A stretch of 21,989 nt of DNA, taken from CAYVSY01 sp964454255 (lineage in GTDB: Bacteria > Bacillota_I > Bacilli_A > RF39 > UBA660). Under the pieces are notes generated by a model. The model had not been told where the DNA came from. It worked only from the letters and a program-made list of their open reading frames with translations, and ran no database searches. The position numbers were made by a program, and so were the translations under genes. Shown one piece after another: positions 16,660-21,989 of the stretch (positions are counted from its first letter, which is position 1; every line of letters begins with the position of its first letter). The stretch is taken from contig CAYVSY010000009.1 in assembly GCA_964454255.1 (NCBI GenBank), forward strand, positions 1-21,989, in the 5' to 3' direction.

Positions 16660-17712
16660 CTAATTAAATGTTAATACAGCAGTATGAGACATTGGTGATA
16701 CACCCGGAACTTCCGAATATCTAACATATACCGTTGAATGTTCTGGGAAGACCATGGATGGGTTGCTTACTTGAGTAAATGTTTCATCAGCAGCTGAACT
16801 ATATGAATATTCCATTGCTGTTGTAAGACCATTTATTGTTCTAAATTGATTATTAACGGATAAAACTGGTGGATCTAACAATTCATTAGCACTACCAAAT
16901 TTTATATTTAAATCAATAGTTGTATCAGCCAAAGTATTATCACAATCAATATCGCCACCCTCTAACCATACTTTCATATTTAATTTCATTAATGTATTAG
17001 ATGGAATAGTAAATAAAATTTTTGATAAATCTATTAAATCACTATCATTCGTTCCACGACCACCGTTTTTATCATCAAATGTCATAACATTTTGATTTGA
17101 TGTTAATAGCGGATTAATAGTGTTATATTGAAATTCTCCTTCACCAATAACAGCTTTAGTTGTCCATGGAGTATTATTGATACCATTTTCTGCCGTTTTT
17201 CCAAATATCATAATATATTCATTATCACTCAATGTATATGTCAGTGCTACCCTCATAGCATTTGCACCAATTCCATTTAAATATGTGTCTTTATGAAAAT
17301 AAACATGTTTTCCAAAATCTTCTGTTTGAAGATAAAAATCATAATCTATGTATCCGTATTCAACCATATCAATTTTTCCATATTCATTAGGAATAACTTT
17401 AACATATCGCGGATTATTATATGAAATGCCGGCACCAAAATCAATTGTATAAAAATTCTTTCCATCGGCTGATGATACTTGTTTTATTTCAAATTGATTA
17501 TAATCATAAAACAATTCGTTCAAATTAACAGTTGTTCTATTTTCACTATCAAGTGACAATTTTATGTGTAAACCTTCGGCTGATGTAACTCTAATATTAT
17601 CTTGAGCAATATTAGGATTACTTTTGTCCGCAAACCAAGCATATGTGCTTATTCCTAATAAAATAAATATCTGTATAAGCATAAACGCACTTAAAAAAAA
17701 TCTTTTTTTCAT
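16660..17712 (-). CDS. exported SipW-linked protein B
   Basis: 350 residues. A signal helix (about 7-22) ends in STYAWF (22-27), followed by a long beta-rich ectodomain. Middle features are GANAMRVALTYTL, and KVWLEGGDIDCDNTL near residue 250, a motif I know from exported proteins encoded beside SipW. The last ~70 residues hold a compact domain starting AMEYSYSS and ending TVYVRYSEVPG and SHTAVLTFN, an Ig-like pattern seen in cell-surface proteins. The same two features occur in the upstream 371-residue protein, so the two are paralogues. Ribosome binding site AAAGGAGG. No anchor motif; precise function unknown. Confidence 0.65.
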   Translation of the reverse strand: MKKRFFLSAFMLIQIFILLGISTYAWFADKSNPNIAQDNIRVTSAEGLHIKLSLDSENRTTVNLNELFYDYNQFEIKQVSSADGKNFYTIDFGAGISYNNPRYVKVIPNEYGKIDMVEYGYIDYDFYLQTEDFGKHVYFHKDTYLNGIGANAMRVALTYTLSDNEYIMIFGKTAENGINNTPWTTKAVIGEGEFQYNTINPLLTSNQNVMTFDDKNGGRGTNDSDLIDLSKILFTIPSNTLMKLNMKVWLEGGDIDCDNTLADTTIDLNIKFGSANELLDPPVLSVNNQFRTINGLTTAMEYSYSSAADETFTQVSNPSMVFPEHSTVYVRYSEVPGVSPMSHTAVLTFN

Positions 17713-17726
17713 TTGGTGCCTCCTTT

Positions 17727-18842
17727 CTAGAAGATTAATTCAATATAATTTGATGCAAAATTATTTTTTGTTTCTTCATATCTAATCCAAATAACATTAT
17801 TTGTTGAAAATTCTGGATTGTTATCTTCGGCATATTTTATCCAGTTATTACCAAAATTGCTAGAATATTCCATACCTTCTGAATAGCCAATCATAACAGA
17901 ACCATTTTTTAAAATATTAGGTATATTATTGTTGTTTTCTTTTTCAATTCCCACAAAGCTCAAATTCATTTGAAAAATGCCACCTTTTAAAGCTGTCACA
18001 GCTTCTCGATCATTGCCCTCTATCCATATACGAATTGTTAAGCATTTAATTATATCAGTTTCATTATCATTATTGATATATGTCAGCATAGGATCGCCAT
18101 AAGCATTTCCATCATTATAAGATGCTTTTATATTATCCTTTATGTTATCTACTCTTTTTTCGTAATAATAACTATTCTCATCAGCATCAACATAATTATA
18201 AATTTGATAATTATTTGAATTTAAATTAAATGACCATTCATCATTAACTTTTAATAATTCATAATTTTTATTTGGAGCCCATACTAATTTTGTAATATTT
18301 TGTGGAGTATATTCACCATTCATATAGTCATTATCAATAAAAGCTATGCGGACAGCACTTGCAATTAAATCTCTACTAAAATTACCATCTAAACTAATTC
18401 TTTCCACTCCATAACCAATTAAATCTTTTTCATCAGTTCCAACAGCCGGTTTAACAAATGAAGCATTATCTAAAAATATTCCAGTATTTTTTTTAGCTTT
18501 AAATAGAATTTTAAATTCTAAATAATCTTTATCAACGTTTGCTTGTTGAAAAGTAATTGGTGTTCCATCATCTCTTTTATTTGCAGCTTTGAAAAATTTA
18601 ATTCCGTTACTCGTTATTTCATTATTAAATTTAAATTTTTCAGATAAATTCAAGTATAAACTTTCATTCCAAGTAGAACCGTTATCTATGGACATTAATA
18701 TTTCATTGGCCGTGTTAGTTCTAACAGCTATATTATCAAATTCAGAATTCTCTTTACTATAAAACCAAGCATATGAAACAGCAATTATTCCCGCCAATAA
18801 GCCTATTAATTTAAAAATATTTTTATAATACTTTTTGATCAT
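17727..18842 (-). CDS. exported SipW-linked protein A
   Basis: 371 residues. The signal helix (about 9-22) ends in VSYAWF, then a beta-rich ectodomain. It shares three blocks with the downstream 350-residue protein: ASAVRIAFIDND, RIWIEGNDREAVTALKGG, and the C-terminal Ig-like domain GMEYSSNFGNNWIKYAE to VIWIRYEETK. The start overlaps the stop of the DUF2357-like gene by four bases (ATGA). The exported cassette is therefore translationally coupled to the intracellular McrB/DUF2357 pair. It is probably a structural or tip component of the surface assembly; this is inference. Confidence 0.65.
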   Translation of the reverse strand: MIKKYYKNIFKLIGLLAGIIAVSYAWFYSKENSEFDNIAVRTNTANEILMSIDNGSTWNESLYLNLSEKFKFNNEITSNGIKFFKAANKRDDGTPITFQQANVDKDYLEFKILFKAKKNTGIFLDNASFVKPAVGTDEKDLIGYGVERISLDGNFSRDLIASAVRIAFIDNDYMNGEYTPQNITKLVWAPNKNYELLKVNDEWSFNLNSNNYQIYNYVDADENSYYYEKRVDNIKDNIKASYNDGNAYGDPMLTYINNDNETDIIKCLTIRIWIEGNDREAVTALKGGIFQMNLSFVGIEKENNNNIPNILKNGSVMIGYSEGMEYSSNFGNNWIKYAEDNNPEFSTNNVIWIRYEETKNNFASNYIELIF

Positions 18843-19957
18843 TTTAATTCCTTTGTTAAGTTATTATAATTGTGCTCATATTTTTTAATATATCTCTTAA
18901 ATATTTTAATATATCCCATTTCCCGAGTTAATCTTTCTTTTTTAACTGTTTTAAACTCATCAGTAAGCATTTTTTTAAATTTATTTTCATCATAATCATC
19001 ATTATTATTAATAAAATCTTTGATTATTTTATTAATATAATATTTTTTTAAAGTCAGACTATTTTTTTTCTCACCTTCAAATGCACTATTTAATATTAAA
19101 TAATCCAAGAAAAAACTCATATCCATTTTTTCTTTTATATCTTTTTTATCTTCAAAATCTCTTTTATCTTTTATTTCTTGTTTATCTTTAACATCATATC
19201 TTTCAATAAATTCCCACAATTCTAAAGCCTTTTGAAGATTAGGATTTTTTAATATGGCATTTGTTTTTCTTATAGGTGAACGCACAGGAACAATCATACC
19301 AGATGTTAATTCTCTTATAAATTGACTTTTTAGAAAGTCAGCTACAATTAATTCGATGCGATCGATTCGTTCATCAATGCTCAATCCTTCTGGACTTTTA
19401 CCAATTAAGTCTTCAAATGATGATGTTTCTAAATTAAGTGACATTTTCACTTTTTCTGGTCCTATTTTTGTTTCACCAATATATTCCAATTTTTTTTGAG
19501 ATTTACACGTCGAACCTGAACCACTTATTTCTTTGCGTTTTTTTATAAACATACTTAGATTTACTAGTAATGAATATATAAATCTATTTTCATAAACGTC
19601 AAAGCTTTCTTCTTTATGTATATTTAATAATTTACTGGGTGTAATATTTCCATCACGATCGATATCTTGAATAAGATCTGTATGTTGAGCTAAATGTTTA
19701 ACAGTTTCAACCGTTATTTTTTTAGTTCTTTCAACAGGCACAACTTCTTCTTCCTGAATAATAAAGCGCCTAGGATTACGAATAATTTTATCTAAATATT
19801 CAATTGTTTCTTCAGCCTTTTCTAGCCAAGAATAATCAAATTCTACTTTTTCATAATCAATAGATACTCTAGTTGTCGACAATTCTTTCTCCATAAAATT
19901 TTCTAAAGTTGTATCATCAATATTATTGATAATATTAGTTAAACTATTATCTTTCAT
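18839..19957 (-). CDS. DUF2357-like partner of the McrB-type ATPase, no nuclease domain
   Basis: 372 residues, no signal or membrane segment. The central helical part, VKHLAQHTDLIQDIDRDGNI followed by ESFDVYENRFIYSLLVNL (ENRF at 123-126), matches the pattern I know for DUF2357, a domain usually encoded next to McrB-like ATPases, where it plays an McrC-like part. Usual members continue into a PD-(D/E)XK nuclease. Here the C-terminus (278-372) is a Lys-rich helical region in which I find no D-x(n)-ExK pattern. A charged linker of repeated K/D/E residues (257-277) separates the halves. It starts seven bases after the AAA+ gene and overlaps the next gene by four. It may be the adaptor or activator of the AAA+ ring. 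Confidence 0.55.
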   Translation of the reverse strand: MKDNSLTNIINNIDDTTLENFMEKELSTTRVSIDYEKVEFDYSWLEKAEETIEYLDKIIRNPRRFIIQEEEVVPVERTKKITVETVKHLAQHTDLIQDIDRDGNITPSKLLNIHKEESFDVYENRFIYSLLVNLSMFIKKRKEISGSGSTCKSQKKLEYIGETKIGPEKVKMSLNLETSSFEDLIGKSPEGLSIDERIDRIELIVADFLKSQFIRELTSGMIVPVRSPIRKTNAILKNPNLQKALELWEFIERYDVKDKQEIKDKRDFEDKKDIKEKMDMSFFLDYLILNSAFEGEKKNSLTLKKYYINKIIKDFINNNDDYDENKFKKMLTDEFKTVKKERLTREMGYIKIFKRYIKKYEHNYNNLTKELK

Positions 19958-19964
19958 TTTTCAC

Positions 19965-21503
19965 CTACATCATTTTCTTAAGTCTTCCTAGATATTCTTT
20001 ACATTCACCCATATTCTCTTTGCCAAATGTTTTATCAAGAAATTTAATAAATCCATCTATTTCATCTCGTATAAAAGAAAGATTTAGTTGTTCAAATTTT
20101 CTTAATATTTTATTTGCAATTATATAATCAATACCATCTATTTCCGTTCCACCGCATGCTACATATACTGGAACAAATTCTTTTAATTGTTTTACAATAC
20201 GATTACCAAAAGCTAATCTAAAATGTTCAATTACATAATTATCCGTTTCTTCTATTTTTTTTAAGTTTTCTTCAGAAACAACATTGTTTTTAATAGCATC
20301 TTTAAATAATGATTCTAAATATTTGCTACTGATGCTTAAACCCTCCGTCGGCGGAGCATCAAAAGTTTCCCCTTTATCGTTAATGTTAATTGGCATGGCA
20401 CGATCATAAACTTTATCAGTTACCATAAATGTAGAGTCATCATTATTGATTGTGCCTATATACCACATATTATCAGGTAAGTGGAGTTTCCCATCACCAA
20501 GTTTTACTGGATCATTAGGCCAAACATTAGGAACTAAATCAATAATCCATTCATCACGACTTGGCATTTCCAAAATAGATAACATTTCAGCAAAATAATA
20601 TTCGACACGAGCTATATTCATTTCATCTAAGATAGTTAAATATACTCTATCGACATACGATGCTTCATACATTTTTCTAAGAACTTCAGTTTCATTAAAT
20701 TTTTTAGTAAATTCATTAAAATAACCAAATAATTCAGTTCTATCCCGCCATGATGGTTGCACCGAAGCAATTGTAGAATCATTATTCAAAAATTTACCCA
20801 AAGCATATGGAAGTGATGTTTTACCTGTTCCTGATATTCCTTGTAAAATAATTAGTCTTGAAGACGCCATAGAAGCAACAAATAATCTTATAATTTTAAT
20901 TTTGTAATATAATTTCATTTTATATGCGGCATAATTCCTAATTGTGTCGCATAACCCATCAAGTTTGAAAGTGTCATCGGTAGGGATTGGTTTGTATGTT
21001 TTCATTTTTTCATCAATTTGTGTTAATTTAAAGAATCGACTAGCACCATCTTTAGATGCTACTTCTTTTTTATCTCCATCTTTTGCTTCTTCATCGGTCA
21101 ATTCTGATGTTTCATCGGGTTTCAATCCTAATTGAGAAACTTTCATAGCTAAAATCCTATCTTTTTCTTGTGTTAATTTTAAAACGCTTCTATTTAAAGT
21201 CGCTACTTCATCAAGTAATGTTTCTTGTTCTACTAAACTTTTTCTGACTCTTATATACTTCCTTATTAACAGCCATAATAAAAGAACTATTCCGCCTAAA
21301 ACAGCTAAAACAATTATGCTTGCTAATCCAACAGCTATCCAGTGTCCAGTTGTAAAATCAATTGAATAATCTTTTATTATTTTAATATATTCACTAATAT
21401 TTACAATTTTTAAAAAGCCTCCAAATATTCCATTAAATATTTGAGAAAATCCGGAAAACAGTTGCGTTAAGAAATCAAATAAAAATCTAACAAACATATC
21501 CAC
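19965..21503 (-). CDS. membrane-anchored McrB-type AAA+ ATPase/GTPase
   Basis: 512 residues. An amphipathic N-terminal segment (1-45) is followed by one strong membrane helix (about 57-80), a basic stop-transfer RKYIRVRK, a probable coiled coil (88-118) and a charged linker. The AAA+ module starts near 185. Walker A GISGTGKTS is at 222-230 (Lys228). Walker B is ILDEMN (Asp293-Glu294) with the McrB-style continuation ARVEYYFAEMLSILE. A sensor-1/McrB signature GTINNDDS is at 350-357, and Arg368 in VYDRAM is a candidate arginine finger. None of the usual McrB DNA-binding N-terminal domain is seen; a membrane anchor replaces it. Start: GTG at 21503, seven bases after GGAAGGTG. First gene of the operon. 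Nucleotide preference (GTP or ATP) cannot be told. Confidence 0.85.
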   Translation of the reverse strand: MDMFVRFLFDFLTQLFSGFSQIFNGIFGGFLKIVNISEYIKIIKDYSIDFTTGHWIAVGLASIIVLAVLGGIVLLLWLLIRKYIRVRKSLVEQETLLDEVATLNRSVLKLTQEKDRILAMKVSQLGLKPDETSELTDEEAKDGDKKEVASKDGASRFFKLTQIDEKMKTYKPIPTDDTFKLDGLCDTIRNYAAYKMKLYYKIKIIRLFVASMASSRLIILQGISGTGKTSLPYALGKFLNNDSTIASVQPSWRDRTELFGYFNEFTKKFNETEVLRKMYEASYVDRVYLTILDEMNIARVEYYFAEMLSILEMPSRDEWIIDLVPNVWPNDPVKLGDGKLHLPDNMWYIGTINNDDSTFMVTDKVYDRAMPININDKGETFDAPPTEGLSISSKYLESLFKDAIKNNVVSEENLKKIEETDNYVIEHFRLAFGNRIVKQLKEFVPVYVACGGTEIDGIDYIIANKILRKFEQLNLSFIRDEIDGFIKFLDKTFGKENMGECKEYLGRLKKMM

Positions 21504-21552
21504 AAATATTCACCTTCCTTCTAGTGTAGCGCTATTTTATTTACTATTTATA

Positions 21553-21581
21553 AGTATACCATTTTCGACATTTTTTTACAA
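21553..21581 (-). promoter_or_regulatory. sigma-A promoter of the accessory operon
   Basis: TTGTAA (21576-21581), 17-base spacer, TATACT (21553-21558) preceded by TGG, an extended -10. The transcript would start near 21546 and carry a ~43-base leader with ribosome binding site GGAAGGTG. It is the only promoter seen for the seven genes; all internal gaps are 17 bases or less. Confidence 0.78.
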
Positions 21582-21714
21582 CCCTATGCGACAAAAAAAC
21601 AATCTAAACGTTAATTTTCATTTGAAAGTCCGTTTTTTTATAAAAAACTGAAATAAGTCTGATTATAGTATAATATATACTGTTTCTTTGCTAATAAGGA
21701 GGAGCAAAAAGTAT
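21582..21714 (+). other. divergent intergenic region, upstream part of IS30-like gene
   Basis: Holds a TATAAT at 21669-21674 with no good -35 partner, and a strong AAGGAGG ribosome binding site at 21695-21701 for the transposase. A 7-bp A/T hairpin lies at 21632-21648. The left terminal inverted repeat of the element should lie in or near this stretch, but the right end is outside the window, so it cannot be matched. Confidence 0.45.
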
Positions 21715-21989
21715 ATGGAATGTTGGAAACATTTAACTTTAGAACAAAGAAAAGCTATATCAAATGGAATTTTACATAATTATAAATTAAAAGATATTGT
21801 TGAAACTTTAGGTTTTGATTCTACGAGTATTTCAAAAGAAGTAAAAAGAAATAGAGAATCAATTACTATTGGTACAAATATTACTAATTGTAAGAAAGTA
21901 AATAGATGGCCTTATGTTTGTACCGGATGTAATTAAAAATCTAAACATCGTATTGGTAAAACATATGATGATTTTAAAAAATATAAAAT
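21715..21989 (+). pseudogene. IS30-family transposase, N-terminal part with in-frame stop
   Basis: Starts at the ATG at 21715 after AAGGAGG; a TTG further upstream (21688) is in frame but precedes the ribosome binding site. WKHLTLEQRKAISNGILHNY and LKDIVETLGFDSTSISKEVK form the IS30 N-terminal helix-turn-helix, followed by KRNRESI. RWPYVCTGCN then matches the Cys-rich PYVCNGC segment, and a TAA stop follows at 21934-21936 after 73 residues. The same frame stays open beyond the stop (KSKHRIGKTYDDFKKYK) to the window edge, where intact members have a Lys-rich segment. So the gene is interrupted by a nonsense change, or is a degenerate copy. Catalytic DDE domain not in the window. Confidence 0.75.

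Noticed and set aside
18839..21503. A complete McrBC-type restriction system
   Set aside because: No nuclease domain and no DNA-recognition domain are visible in either protein, and the pair is co-transcribed with exported proteins.
21934..21936. TAA recoded as sense in the IS30 transposase
   Set aside because: TAA ends most of the intact genes here, including secE, rplL and rplK, so it is a normal stop.

Overview
The window is very AT-rich. Its core genes are transcribed on the minus strand in the order secE-nusG-rplK-rplA-rplJ-rplL-ybxB-rpoB, the classic Bacillota (low-GC Gram-positive) order. UGA is used as a stop (2768-2770, 18839-18841) and Trp is encoded by UGG, so the code is the standard bacterial one and not the mycoplasma code. 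With the SipW signal peptidase, the BspA-type leucine-rich-repeat protein and the extreme AT content, I infer a host-associated member of the Bacilli/Erysipelotrichia/RF39 neighbourhood. The species cannot be named from the sequence.

Layout in transcription order, right to left. (1) 21504-21989: the divergent start of an IS30-type transposase, interrupted by an in-frame stop and cut by the window edge. (2) 21503-7765: a seven-gene, almost gap-free accessory operon of about 13.7 kb. It encodes a membrane-anchored McrB-type AAA+ protein, a probable DUF2357-type partner with no visible nuclease domain, three small exported proteins that share a Tyr-x-Trp export signature, an ER-type signal peptidase (SipW), and a 2579-residue surface protein. 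That last protein has a beta-helix-like region, about 35-40 BspA-type LRR units organised in five long super-repeats, and two inserted CBM2-like modules. (3) 7568-6765: a DUF368 family protein (PopT, undecaprenyl-phosphate recycling). (4) 6662-3567: secE-nusG, rplK-rplA and rplJ-rplL, each pair with its own sigma-A promoter. There are two L1-type control sites, and a complete L10 leader with attenuator. (5) 3514-2768: an unrecognised gene with a PD-(D/E)XK nuclease-like motif, inserted between rplL and ybxB. (6) ybxB, then the 5' two thirds of rpoB with its own promoter.

The part most likely to be undescribed is the accessory operon. It joins an ATPase of the McrB lineage and its usual DUF2357 partner to a SipW-dependent surface-protein export cassette, not to a nuclease. 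The simplest reading is that the McrB-type motor sits at the membrane and serves assembly or presentation of a surface structure carrying glycan-binding modules. This is inference from operon structure and domain content. The housekeeping half is conventional, but its regulatory RNAs are unusually easy to read.
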